From Candidatus Sumerlaea chitinivorans (GTDB lineage Bacteria > Sumerlaeota > Sumerlaeia > Sumerlaeales > Sumerlaeaceae): a stretch of 64,000 nucleotides of DNA. Position 1 is the first letter of the stretch. Each line of letters opens with the position of its first letter. The position numbers were made by a program, and so were the translations under genes. The stretch covers positions 1,765,144 through 1,829,143 of the forward strand of contig CP030759.1 of the NCBI GenBank assembly GCA_003290465.1, read 5' to 3'. This document shows, piece by piece, positions 8,778-17,253 of the stretch. The notes under the pieces were generated by a model. The model worked only from the letters and a program-made list of their open reading frames with translations, did no database searches and was not told where the DNA came from.

Positions 8778-11381
8778 TCAAATGTCCAAGTTGCGAACCT
8801 CTGGGGCATGGCGCTGAATGAAGCGGCGGCGCTTCTCGACATCATCACCCATAAGCGTCGAAATCACTTCTTCCGCTTCGTAATCACCCACCATCTCGAG
8901 GTTGACCTTGATAAGGGTGCGTCGCGCGGGATCCATTGTGGTTTCCCAAAGTTGCTGGGGATTCATTTCACCCAGACCTTTGTAGCGTTGGATGACGACG
9001 CCTTTCTTACCGATCTCCTTGACGATCTCCAACACGTTGCGAAGTGAGTGCGCGTAGTAGGTCTGCTTGTCTGCCTCGATGCGGAACGGTGCTTGATCGT
9101 TTGTCAGCTTGTATTGATCGCCCGGTGCGAGGTCGTACAACCCAATGTCGATATTCGCGCGTTGAAGGCGTCGGGCAAGCTCGGCGATTTGCTCCGCTTC
9201 CGCGTGTAAATCCGTGCACTCATAGCGACGTTGCACAGGCTCGTCGTCGTCCTGCTCCACTTCCGCTGAAGCATCCAATGCTAATTCTTCCTGAATGGCC
9301 TGAGCGCCTTTTGGCTTCTCCTTTTTGGGTGGCTCGGGCAATGCCTGAGGTTCCACTTCATCCGCTAATCGTGAGAATTCTTCTTCGGTGAAGGCAAATT
9401 TGTGCACCTCGCCATCTACGAAGAGACCCAGCGGCCACCGCTTCTGGGGATCACTGGCGCGGCGGGAAATGTACTCGCGCAGCGATAACCCTTTTCGTTG
9501 CAGTGTGCGGTCGAGCTGCTCCAAGGCCATAATGGTTTCAAGCACCTGAAGGAGCTCAGACCTGCGAATTGGGTCGCTGGCTCCGTTTTTGCCGTTGCCG
9601 CGCAAGAACAGTGTAGCTTCCTCACTTCCGTTTACGAGCAGGAAACGATCCTTGTCTTCGTCCCTCTGGAGGTATTGTTCCACTTTGCCCTTCTTAATCT
9701 TGTAGAGAGGGGGCTGGGCAATGTAGACGCGTCCTTGAACAATCAGTTCGGGTAGGTAGCGGTAGAAGAAGACCAGCAGGAGTGTGCGGATGTGCGCGCC
9801 GTCCACGTCCGCATCGGTCATGATGATGCATTTGCCGTAGCGAAGCTTCGTGATATCGAAACTATCTCGGATGCCGGTTCCAAGGGCGGAGACGATGGTG
9901 CGAATCTCGGCGTTGGAGAGCATCTTGTCGACACTCGCGCGCTCCACGTTAATGAGCTTTCCGCGAATCGGCAGAATCGCCTGAAAGTGACGATCGCGGC
10001 CCTGTTTGGCGCTACCGCCGGCGCTATCGCCCTCGACGATGTAGAGTTCTGCGCGCTCAGGATCCTTCTCTGAGCAATCGGCAAGTTTGCCGGGGAGCGT
10101 GCCACCCTCCAGTGCCCCTTTGCGCACGATTTCTTTCGCCTTACGCGACGCCACGCGTGCCATGGCCGCCAGCACGCATCGCTCGATGATCTTGCGAGCG
10201 ATCGAGGGGTTTTCCTCCAGATATTCGGAGAGCGCCTCGTTTACGATTTGCTCGACGATCCCTGCAACTTCGGTATTCCCGAGCTTGATCTTCGTCTGAC
10301 TTTCAAATTGTGGATCGCTGATTTTCAGGGAAAGAACGCACGTGAGGCCCTCGCGAACATCGTCACCTGTAAGACCTTCGCCTTGCTTGTCCTTGCCGTT
10401 CGTTAGCTTCTTTAGTAGGTCGTTTTTGCGGGCGTACTCGTTCAGAGTGCGGGTGAGGGCTTTGCGGAAGCCCATCACATGGGTTCCACCTTCCGTCGTG
10501 TGGATGTTATTCACGAACGAGTAGAAGTTTTCGGTGAAGAGGTCTGTGTACTGCATGCACACTTCGACGTCCACGTCCTCTAAGATCTCTCCGCCATCGA
10601 GGGTGGGCTTGGTCACCTGACGGGTTTTGTGGAAATAGATGGGCTTCGGATTGATAACGTTCTTTCCCGTGTTGAGCTGCTTAACGAACTCCACAATTCC
10701 GCCTTCATAGCGGAACTGATGGCTCCGGCCCTCGCCCCGCTCGTCGCGAAGCGTGATCGTGATCCCTTTGTTGAGAAACGCGAGCTCACGGAGGCGGTTG
10801 GCTAACGTATCATAGTTAAACTCGATGGTCTCAAAAATCATCGCGTCGGGCTTGAAGCGCACGCTTGTGCCCGTCTTTTTGGCAGGACCGACTTTTTCCA
10901 ACGGGGTCTTTGTGACACCGCGCTCGAAGCGCATTCGATAAATGGCCCCATCCCGCCGCACTGTCACTTCGAGCCACTCGCTCAATGCGTTGACAACACT
11001 GACACCCACCCCGTGGAGACCGCCCGAGAACTTGTAGGCTTCCTTTTCAAATTTTCCGCCGGCATGGAGAACCGTCATCACGACTTCCAAAGTGGATTGG
11101 TTTTTGCGTTCTGGGTGAGGTTCGACCGGGATTCCGCGCCCATCGTCGGTGACGGTCACCGAGTTGTCGATGTGGATCACAACCTCGATGTTCTTGCAAT
11201 AACCGGCTAAGGCTTCGTCGATGGAGTTATCCACGACCTCGTACACGAGGTGATGGAGCCCCTGCGGTCCGGTGGAGCCAATGTACATGGCCGGTCGCTT
11301 GCGGACCGCTTCAAGACCTTCAAGAATTCGAATCGAGGAGGCGTCGTAGGTTTGCGAGCTTTCTCGGACAGCTTTACTCAT
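8778..11381 (-). CDS. gyrB: DNA gyrase subunit B
   Basis: The 867-residue ATPase subunit of gyrase, which introduces negative supercoils. The GHKL ATPase motifs are [20 protein letters not shown] and [15 protein letters not shown]. The TOPRIM domain has [19 protein letters not shown] and [10 protein letters not shown]. The C-terminus carries the usual [21 protein letters not shown] and ends in RNLDI. It is somewhat longer than a minimal GyrB because of a Lys/Pro then acidic insertion (about residues 700-750, [11 protein letters not shown] ... [11 protein letters not shown]) in the TOPRIM-to-tail region, a place where other GyrB proteins also carry insertions. It is read in the same direction as the glycosyltransferase gene upstream but separated from it by 220 bases, so it probably has its own promoter. 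Confidence 0.97.
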   Translation of the reverse strand: MSKAVRESSQTYDASSIRILEGLEAVRKRPAMYIGSTGPQGLHHLVYEVVDNSIDEALAGYCKNIEVVIHIDNSVTVTDDGRGIPVEPHPERKNQSTLEVVMTVLHAGGKFEKEAYKFSGGLHGVGVSVVNALSEWLEVTVRRDGAIYRMRFERGVTKTPLEKVGPAKKTGTSVRFKPDAMIFETIEFNYDTLANRLRELAFLNKGITITLRDERGEGRSHQFRYEGGIVEFVKQLNTGKNVINPKPIYFHKTRQVTKPTLDGGEILEDVDVEVCMQYTDLFTENFYSFVNNIHTTEGGTHVMGFRKALTRTLNEYARKNDLLKKLTNGKDKQGEGLTGDDVREGLTCVLSLKISDPQFESQTKIKLGNTEVAGIVEQIVNEALSEYLEENPSIARKIIERCVLAAMARVASRKAKEIVRKGALEGGTLPGKLADCSEKDPERAELYIVEGDSAGGSAKQGRDRHFQAILPIRGKLINVERASVDKMLSNAEIRTIVSALGTGIRDSFDITKLRYGKCIIMTDADVDGAHIRTLLLVFFYRYLPELIVQGRVYIAQPPLYKIKKGKVEQYLQRDEDKDRFLLVNGSEEATLFLRGNGKNGASDPIRRSELLQVLETIMALEQLDRTLQRKGLSLREYISRRASDPQKRWPLGLFVDGEVHKFAFTEEEFSRLADEVEPQALPEPPKKEKPKGAQAIQEELALDASAEVEQDDDEPVQRRYECTDLHAEAEQIAELARRLQRANIDIGLYDLAPGDQYKLTNDQAPFRIEADKQTYYAHSLRNVLEIVKEIGKKGVVIQRYKGLGEMNPQQLWETTMDPARRTLIKVNLEMVGDYEAEEVISTLMGDDVEKRRRFIQRHAPEVRNLDI

Positions 11382-11436
11382 TGTTAGAAATGAATCTCAC
11401 CTTTCTTTCTCAAAACTACTTCAGCGCACGCAACTG

Positions 11437-11453
11437 CCACTCTTTATGAGTGG
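11437..11453. other. Short perfect inverted repeat in the gyrB leader
   Basis: CCACTC-TTTAT-GAGTGG lies 56 bases before the gyrB start. It could be an operator or a leader hairpin; only the symmetry is seen. Confidence 0.3.
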
Positions 11454-11600
11454 AGAACACGGGCAGGCCGTCAATAAGAAACCTTCAAAACCCCAGTTTT
11501 CTTCACCACGAAAAACACGGGCACAAATGCTGAAATTTCAATGGTTTGCAAACCACAACTTTTGGCTACGCGAGAACTGTAGATTCAGCATAAATGAATC

Positions 11601-12389
11601 TTACAGATGCGGTTGGGCTGGCTCCCTTTTTTCGTCGAGATTCATCGCTTCGGATGCTGTTTCAGCGGGGGCTTTTTGAGGCTCCTCGGGTTCAGGCCAT
11701 GGGGGCAATTTGCCGGTCCGGCGCAGAAACTCATAACGGAACAATTCGCGGATGTGATATAGGGTCGTGCGAAGTTTTCCATAGCGCACCCAGGTGCGAG
11801 CGCTGGTTTCCACAACCTGCGGCAAAAGAACGAATCGCCCCATCTTCCGAAGCCGGAGCACGAGATCCACATCCTCGCAGAAGCCCAAATCGCGAAAACC
11901 GCCGACCTGCTGGAAAATAGAGGTGCGCACAAAGATTCCTTGATCGCCGTAGACGCGGTGGACCACCCGAGACCGCAGATTTACAGCAAAGGTTACCAGC
12001 CGATAAAAGAGATCGTTCCCGCGGAGGCAAAACCGGAACGCTCCCCCAACCACCGAGGGGTCCTCCAAAGCGGCAAGAAGCGCCTCAATGGTCCGTGTGT
12101 CTGGGAGGGTCGAATCGGCGTGCAGGAACCATAGCGCGGGGGCACTCGCAAACCGAGCACCGTAATTGAATTGCCCCGCTCGACTGGGGGAACAACTCAC
12201 GACGGTTACAAAGGGGAAACTCGCAGCCACGGCGGCGGTATCGTCCGAGCTCATACCATCGACTACTATGACTTGACAGTCAGAGAGTGCAGTTTGGCGC
12301 GATAGCGACCGCAGGACACTCGCAATCGTGTGTTCCTCGTTTCGCGCTGGGATCACAATGGTTAGTTTCGGATTTCGACGTCCCACCAT
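11601..12389 (-). CDS. Family 2 glycosyltransferase (rSAM/selenodomain-associated type)
   Basis: A 262-residue GT-A-fold glycosyltransferase, probably cytoplasmic and acting on a lipid-linked or surface glycan. Visible motifs: TIVIPARNEEHTI at the N-terminus, VVDGMSSDDT (nucleotide binding), LHADSTLP (the DxD-like metal site), GDQGIFV, and EDVDLVLRLRK near the active site. The pattern HADSTLP...GGAFRF...GDQGIFV...EDVDL fits the subfamily often annotated as 'transferase 2, rSAM/selenodomain-associated'. The start at 12389 has TCAGGAG eight bases upstream. The acceptor is unknown and no rSAM partner is present here. It is divergent from the repeat protein gene at 12773. Confidence 0.88.
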   Translation of the reverse strand: MVGRRNPKLTIVIPARNEEHTIASVLRSLSRQTALSDCQVIVVDGMSSDDTAAVAASFPFVTVVSCSPSRAGQFNYGARFASAPALWFLHADSTLPDTRTIEALLAALEDPSVVGGAFRFCLRGNDLFYRLVTFAVNLRSRVVHRVYGDQGIFVRTSIFQQVGGFRDLGFCEDVDLVLRLRKMGRFVLLPQVVETSARTWVRYGKLRTTLYHIRELFRYEFLRRTGKLPPWPEPEEPQKAPAETASEAMNLDEKREPAQPHL

Positions 12390-12553
12390 TCACTCCTGAA
12401 ACCTTCTACAAACTATGCTGCATTGTTGTGCAATCTTGCGCTGTTTCAAGTGCCGAATGCACGTAAGGGCTACCTTTGAATATACCGTGGACGGGTCAAC
12501 GTCGGCGTGCGGGACTCAAAAAGGCTAAGGGCACACTACCAAACAAAAAATAT

Positions 12554-12576
12554 GGTCCCGGGTTGACAATGGGACC
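12554..12576. promoter_or_regulatory. Inverted repeat spanning the -35 box of the repeat-protein promoter
   Basis: GGTCCC (12554-12559) and GGGACC (12571-12576) are perfect inverted copies with 11 bases between them. The spacer holds the TTGACA hexamer, which is where a repressor or activator would be expected to bind. Confidence 0.4.
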
Positions 12577-12592
12577 GAATCGGTTCTAAACT
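12563..12592 (+). promoter_or_regulatory. Likely sigma-70 promoter for the Cys-rich repeat protein
   Basis: A perfect -35 TTGACA at 12563-12568, an 18-base spacer, then TAAACT at 12587-12592 as a 4/6 match to the -10 box. Transcription from here would give a leader of about 170 bases before the ATG at 12773. Confidence 0.55.
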
Positions 12593-12648
12593 ATTTTCAC
12601 AGTCGTCCAATCGTGGACATTCTCGAATCGAAGGAGGTACGGTTCTCC

Positions 12649-12669
12649 ATGGGTCAGGGCGTTGGGTAA
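12649..12669 (+). CDS. Possible leader mini-ORF (six codons)
   Basis: ATG GGT CAG GGC GTT GGG TAA follows a perfect AAGGAGG (12631-12637) with 11 bases spacing, inside the 5' leader of the repeat-protein gene. The ribosome site is better than that of many real genes here, which is the only support. It could be a leader peptide or simply a ribosome-binding decoy. Confidence 0.25.
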   Translation: MGQGVG

Positions 12670-12719
12670 GAAATGTGCGCGAGTAGTCCCTGTCCATTCT
12701 TCCAAAACGATGCGGTTTC

Positions 12720-12734
12720 GGAGGGTGCCCCTCC
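12720..12734 (+). other. Hairpin in the leader of the repeat-protein gene
   Basis: GGAGGG-TGC-CCCTCC is a perfect 6-bp stem with a 3-base loop, 38 bases before the start codon. No T-tract follows, so it is not a terminator; it may stabilise the mRNA or affect translation. Confidence 0.35.
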
Positions 12735-12772
12735 ACACGCTTAGGGTCGATTCATCACATAGGAGCACAGCA

Positions 12773-15472
12773 ATGAGAAGAGTGTTTTCAAGTTTGGTCA
12801 CGATTGCCGTAAGCCTGCTCGGACTCACAGGCTTGCAGGCACAAACCCTTCCAACTCCAACCCCGCTTCCTACTATTGGGGGGCGGATTGTCGTATCCGT
12901 GCCGCCGCAATGTACGACTGGCACTACGGTCCAAATCATCGACGTCAACACAAGCCAAGTGGTGGCGAGCGGCTCGATCAACGCTGCTGGTCTCTATGAC
13001 ACTGGCTGCGTGCTCGCCTGTAAAGGCAACAAACGCTACGTGGTTCGGGTGTTGAATCCGAATTGCGTTTTCGTGCCGTCTGAAAAGGTTGTGAATGTGC
13101 GTTGCAGCCTCAACTGCAACAAACCAACAAAGGTGAGTTTTGGCTGCGATTGCGCGCAGCAGGGTGGGCGGCTGATCGTTCAGGTTCCGCCAAGCTGCGC
13201 TGTCGGGACCACCGTGCAGATCACTACTTTGAGTGGGGCGCCCGTTTGGAGCGGGCCGTTGCCAGCAAATGGGATTCTCGACACGGGCTGCAAACTGAAG
13301 TGTCCGGCAGCTTATGTCGTGAAGCTCAAGAATGCGAATTGCACGTTCTCGCCCTCGTCTGCAGTGGTTCAGGTCCCGTGCTGCCCGAACTTCGCAAAAG
13401 TGGCGTTTAAGTGCCAGTGCGCCGAACCCCGCGGACGCATCGTTGTGCAGATGCCACCGACATGCGCGCCCAATACTACGGTGAATATCTACGATGCAGC
13501 GGGGACATTGGTAGCGAGCGGACCGGTCAGCGCGAGCGGGGTATTTGATACGAAGTGCACATTGATCTGTCCCGGTGTCTACACCGTCCAGCCCGTAAAC
13601 CAGAACTGCACGTTCCTCCCGGCTCAGAAAACAGTGGAGGTTGCCTGCTGCCCAGAATCCTCCACGGTGATGTTTGAATGCACATGCGAGCCCCCAAAAG
13701 GTCGCATTCGGGTGCATGTGCCGACGGATTGCACGACCGACACTGTGATCACGATCACGGATGTGCAGGGGGTGACGGTAGCCTCCGGGCCGGTGAATGC
13801 AAACGGAGTCTTTGACACTGAGTGTACGTTGCCGTGCCCGGGAACCTACACCGTGACAGCGGAGAATCCGAATTGCCTCATCATTCCGCAAAGCCAGCAG
13901 GTTCAGGTGGCTTGTTGCCCGGATGTGACGGACGTCCAACTTGGCTGTCGGTGTGACTCGCCGAAGGGACGATTGATCGTAAACACCGATTGCCCACCGG
14001 GGACGATCACCGAGATCATTGTGAAGGATGACCAAGGCAATGTGGTGACAACTGGAACCGCCGCTCCAAACATGCCTTTCGATACTGGATGCACCTTGCC
14101 GTGCACAAAAACTTACACTGTCGAAGGCATTCACCCGCAGTGCGAAGTGACGTCGGCCACCGTCCAAGTGCCTTGCTGCGATGTCGGAGTCGCGGACGTG
14201 GTGCTGCATTGCAATTGCGAACCTCCGAAGGGACGCATTAAGGTCCAAGTAAACACGAATTGCACAAGCGGTACCACCGTAACAATTCAGGATGCGACGG
14301 GTGCCACGGTCGCATCGGGCCCGGTCAATGCTAACGGTGTTTTCGATACCGGCTGCACGTTGACCTGCCCGGGAGTCTACGTTGTCACGCCGCAGGCAAC
14401 AGGAATTACCTTCCAACCGCCCAGCGCGCAGGTGCAAGTTGGGTGCTGCCCAGATCTGACGCAGGTTTCTTTTGACTGCGAGCAAACGACACAGCCTTGC
14501 ACGCCGCCTCCGGCAGATATGGTGGCTTGGTGGCCGCTGGACGAGCCGGCCGGCGCAACGAGCGTGGTTGATATCGTTGGAAGCGTCGCGAATAACGGCA
14601 CGCCGAAACCGAATGGCTCGGCCGGCAGTGGCAACGGCCCAAACCCGGTTACCGGCATGGTTGGTGGAGCCCTCTACTTCTTCTCGAACCACTTTGTAGA
14701 GGTCCCGCACGATTCCACGGATCTGGATTTTGGAACTGGAAGCTTCACCATTGACGCGTGGGTAAACGTCGTACCATGTGGCTCCGGCTGGTATGCCCCG
14801 ATTGTTGAGAAATACGACTACACGCAAAATGTGGGATACCGCTTGGGCGTGGATAACACGAACCTTGTCTTCACGATCAACGGCTACTCTATCGTGGCAC
14901 CTGGCGCTGTTCCAACTGGTAGCTGGCAGCATGTGGCAGCCACTGTTTTTGTCAGCGGGTCTGGGAACTCAGGAGTGACTCTTTATGTCAACGGCTTAGC
15001 GGTACAAACATGGTTCCTAATGTCTCCGCTGGGATCCGTTTCCAACTCAGTCCCCCTCTGGATCGGCTACTCCACCCCATCCCAGCAAGGCCTCTGCGAG
15101 ATCGCAATTGATGAGCTTGAGCTCTTCAAACGGGCACTGACGCAGGCTGAAATTGCAGCCATCTACAATGCAGGCCCGGCTGGGAAATGTCGGACAACTG
15201 GCCGCATCTGGGCAAGGGTAGGACCATGGTGCTTGGACATGGCGCAGGTGGTGTTCAATGTCTATGATGCGAACCAGAACTTGGTGCTGCAGGGAACACC
15301 GGATCCGCAGACGGGAGCATGGCTGAGTCCGTGCACTCTCGACTGCACCCAAACCTATACGGTCGTGCCGGTGAGCACGCCGCCGCTGCCCTTTACGCCC
15401 CCCTCGTGGCAGTTGCAGGCGACATGTTGCCCGGGCGTGCCACAAATGGCAGCAAGCTTCGGATGCCCGTAG
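12773..15472 (+). CDS. Secreted surface protein: seven Cys-rich ~89-residue repeats with an inserted LamG-like domain
   Basis: About 899 residues. The start is the ATG at 12773, because it has AGGAG eight bases upstream and opens directly into a signal peptide (MRRVFSSLVTIAVSLLGLTG, cleavage near LQA/Q); the frame itself is open further upstream. A short Thr/Pro linker is followed by six repeats starting near 12881, 13166, 13433, 13700, 13967 and 14231. Each reads GRI-V-V-x-P...C...VASGPVNANGVFDTGCTLxCPG-Y-V...C-F-P...VxVxCC...C-x-C and holds about six to eight Cys. Next comes a LamG/concanavalin-like domain (about 14518-15175, MVAWWPLDEPAG ... WVNV ... SWQHVA ... IDELELFKRALTQAEI), then a seventh diverged repeat (15200-15469). 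The LamG part suggests glycan or matrix binding. I do not recognise the repeat as a named family. The many disulfides point to an extracytoplasmic location. Confidence 0.85.
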   Translation: MRRVFSSLVTIAVSLLGLTGLQAQTLPTPTPLPTIGGRIVVSVPPQCTTGTTVQIIDVNTSQVVASGSINAAGLYDTGCVLACKGNKRYVVRVLNPNCVFVPSEKVVNVRCSLNCNKPTKVSFGCDCAQQGGRLIVQVPPSCAVGTTVQITTLSGAPVWSGPLPANGILDTGCKLKCPAAYVVKLKNANCTFSPSSAVVQVPCCPNFAKVAFKCQCAEPRGRIVVQMPPTCAPNTTVNIYDAAGTLVASGPVSASGVFDTKCTLICPGVYTVQPVNQNCTFLPAQKTVEVACCPESSTVMFECTCEPPKGRIRVHVPTDCTTDTVITITDVQGVTVASGPVNANGVFDTECTLPCPGTYTVTAENPNCLIIPQSQQVQVACCPDVTDVQLGCRCDSPKGRLIVNTDCPPGTITEIIVKDDQGNVVTTGTAAPNMPFDTGCTLPCTKTYTVEGIHPQCEVTSATVQVPCCDVGVADVVLHCNCEPPKGRIKVQVNTNCTSGTTVTIQDATGATVASGPVNANGVFDTGCTLTCPGVYVVTPQATGITFQPPSAQVQVGCCPDLTQVSFDCEQTTQPCTPPPADMVAWWPLDEPAGATSVVDIVGSVANNGTPKPNGSAGSGNGPNPVTGMVGGALYFFSNHFVEVPHDSTDLDFGTGSFTIDAWVNVVPCGSGWYAPIVEKYDYTQNVGYRLGVDNTNLVFTINGYSIVAPGAVPTGSWQHVAATVFVSGSGNSGVTLYVNGLAVQTWFLMSPLGSVSNSVPLWIGYSTPSQQGLCEIAIDELELFKRALTQAEIAAIYNAGPAGKCRTTGRIWARVGPWCLDMAQVVFNVYDANQNLVLQGTPDPQTGAWLSPCTLDCTQTYTVVPVSTPPLPFTPPSWQLQATCCPGVPQMAASFGCP
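12881..14500 (+). repeat. Six tandem ~267-bp repeats encoding the Cys-rich module
   Basis: Unit starts are spaced 285, 267, 267, 267 and 264 bases. The repeat is clear at protein level (GRI...GPVNANGVFDTGCTL...CCP) but diverged at DNA level, so it is an old duplication rather than a recent slippage array. Confidence 0.85.
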
Positions 15473-15527
15473 CGCATTGAAACAAATTGCCGTTAGTCTC
15501 TACCGGCGCAATGTGATGGGTCGGTAT

Positions 15528-15567
15528 GGGCGCCTTGGGGACGGGCTCTCCAAGGCGCCCTTTTTTT
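15528..15567 (+). terminator. Intrinsic terminator after the repeat-protein gene
   Basis: A perfect 11-bp stem GGGCGCCTTGG / CCAAGGCGCCC with an 11-base loop is followed directly by seven T. It lies 55 bases after the stop codon. Confidence 0.93.
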
Positions 15568-15862
15568 GAACCTCGCTTCACTTGTCGTCCACCCATCACC
15601 GTCTATTCCCTATGCACGTTCGTCGAAACTCCGCATCGGTTACCGGTGGTCGGGCTGCCATTTCTGCAAAGATTGCGGCGTTGTGGTGGAGACCGCGAAG
15701 TTCATGGATGACAACTTGCAGAGGTTTACAGCTACCACCAACCGTCGAGCTTATTTTCTTGTGTTCATTCGGGCTTTCTGTCATATGCGTAAGTGGAACG
15801 GAGGACCTCCGTGCTCAACGTGCCCTCCACCACTGGAGCGCAAAAGAAAGGAGGGGCAAACC

Positions 15863-16333
15863 ATGACCATTGCTGTGCGCCTGAAAAAGTTGCTCGACGA
15901 GGCAGACGTTCCGTATCGAGTGGAGCAGCACCCCGTGGCCTACACAGCCCAGGAAGTAGCTCAAGCCACGCACGTCTCGGGGAAAGAGTTTGCCAAAACG
16001 GTGATCGTGGTTGCAGACGGGAAGCACCTTATGGTTGCTCTGCCTGCAAGCCATCGGATCGACCTAGCTGCGCTAAAGGATTATCTCGGGTGCAAAGACG
16101 TCCGCCTTGCCACAGAACACGAATTTGCCGGTGAATTCCCTGACTGCGAGATTGGGGCAATGCCACCGATCGGGTCGCTTTATTCGCTCCGGTTACTCGC
16201 AGCAGCACCGCTCAAGGAGGACGAAACGATCCTCTTTAACGCTGGCTCGCACCGTGAGGCGATCCTCATGAAGCGCGAGGATTGGGAGCGATGCGCCTCA
16301 CCCGAGTGGGGTGATTTTGCTCGACCAGCGTAA
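15863..16333 (+). CDS. YbaK/ProX-type aminoacyl-tRNA deacylase
   Basis: A stand-alone 156-residue YbaK-domain protein. The family clears mischarged tRNAs, typically Cys-tRNA(Pro) or Ala-tRNA(Pro). The ATG at 15863 is chosen because a perfect AAAGGAGG lies about ten bases upstream and because family similarity begins at MTIAVRLKKLLDE; the frame is open far upstream without protein-like content. Visible motifs are HPVAYTAQEVA, the conserved Lys region SGKEFAKTVIV, and the substrate loop EIGAMPPIG near residue 100. Which tRNA it edits cannot be told. The gene is single and follows a terminator. Confidence 0.88.
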   Translation: MTIAVRLKKLLDEADVPYRVEQHPVAYTAQEVAQATHVSGKEFAKTVIVVADGKHLMVALPASHRIDLAALKDYLGCKDVRLATEHEFAGEFPDCEIGAMPPIGSLYSLRLLAAAPLKEDETILFNAGSHREAILMKREDWERCASPEWGDFARPA

Positions 16334-16367
16334 ATTCGTCGAAAGAAGCGATCCACTCACAACGGGC

Positions 16368-16949
16368 TCAGCGCTGTTTTGAATCGCACGCCTTCTCGAG
16401 AAAGAACTTGGGGGCGAAGATCGGCGTGGGAACGGGAGTTTGCTTTGCACTCGAGCTTCCTAACGCCGAGCTGCTGCTGCTCGTTTTGGTTGGTTCTGGA
16501 GTCCGAAGCGGTGACGTCCGAAAGAGGGTTGTACCAGCAGGATTCTCAAAGTAGGCTGTAGAACCAAAGAGCTCCTCTCGCCCGAGCAATCGTCCACCAG
16601 AGTCGTAATAATATACTGTGTTTCCCGTTCTGGTCGCCTTACCAAGACTCATGCCAGAAGGGTCGTAGAAATAAGTCGTATTGCCCGTCGTGGTTTGGCT
16701 TCCCACCGTTTTACCAGTTGAATCGCGGTAATAAAAGGTTCCCGAACCACCCGGAGAGACTTGGAGACAAGTTTGCCCACTCGGTTTTTCGAACCGAATA
16801 CTCCCCGAAGGATAAGACGGGACCGAAGCTCGAAAAACAGTTTTTCCTGAAGAACTGTGGTACGTGACTGTCTCCCCAAGAGCTGGGATCGCGGCTGCAA
16901 CCAAAGCGACCGTGAAAACTGTGCTTGCGTAATGGCGGGTGAGTGTCAA
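16368..16949 (-). CDS. Small secreted protein with YD-repeat-like units
   Basis: About 193 residues. The frame runs open upstream through the tRNA-Leu gene, so the real start must lie inside. A TTG at 16949 has AAGGGGGG about eight bases upstream and opens into a signal peptide (TVFTVALVAAAIPALGE). The mature part has about four 20-residue units of the form G-x-T-x-YYYD-x-x-G-x-x-L-G (for example GNTVYYYDSGGRLLGREELF), reminiscent of RHS/YD repeats but far too short for an RHS toxin. The tail is Ser/Thr/Pro-rich (TKTSSSSSALGSSS). The function is unknown. It would be transcribed just downstream of the tRNA gene on the same strand. Confidence 0.65.
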   Translation of the reverse strand: MTLTRHYASTVFTVALVAAAIPALGETVTYHSSSGKTVFRASVPSYPSGSIRFEKPSGQTCLQVSPGGSGTFYYRDSTGKTVGSQTTTGNTTYFYDPSGMSLGKATRTGNTVYYYDSGGRLLGREELFGSTAYFENPAGTTLFRTSPLRTPEPTKTSSSSSALGSSSAKQTPVPTPIFAPKFFLEKACDSKQR

Positions 16950-16986
16950 CGGCGTGCCCCCCTTATACTGAAGATGAACTACAAAG

Positions 16987-17071
16987 TGCCGGGGACGGGA
17001 TTCGAACCCGTATGACCCAAAGGGTCGAGGGATTTTAAGTCCCTTGCGTCTGCCACTTTCGCCACCCCGGC
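16987..17071 (-). tRNA. tRNA-Leu (anticodon UAA)
   Basis: Read on the minus strand, the acceptor stem GCCGGGG pairs with CCCCGGC, with discriminator A at 16987. The anticodon arm AGGGA-CTTAAAA-TCCCT gives anticodon TAA. A long class II variable arm (GACCCTTTGGGTC) and a T-arm with GGTTCGAATCC are present. CCA is not encoded. Confidence 0.96.
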
Positions 17072-17253
17072 TCATTATTCAGCTATATGTACCAAGAGCA
17101 ACACACTTACGTTCATTCTGTACGCATGCCGCTGGCATGCTGGGGAATCCCTGCAATCCCGTGACGAAGTGGGTAAAGGTACGACATCCTTGGCTAAACA
17201 TCTACCCACGGTTCGACACTAAATGATTCCCGTCGGCATGCGTTGGGGCTAAG

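Noticed and set aside
12788-14932. A 714-codon open frame antisense to the Cys-rich repeat gene
   Set aside because: It lies fully inside the repeat gene, its composition is rich in Arg/His/Ala, and it shows no domain pattern, signal or ribosome site. Codon bias and repetition of the real gene explain the lack of stops.
15566-15862. N-terminal extension of the YbaK protein (frame open from 15566)
   Set aside because: It starts in the terminator T-tract, is not similar to the family, and a perfect AAAGGAGG plus ATG lies at 15847-15865.
16950-17075. N-terminal extension of the YD-repeat-like protein (frame open to 17075)
   Set aside because: The extension is the tRNA-Leu gene read as protein; a good TTG start with ribosome site and signal peptide lies at 16949.
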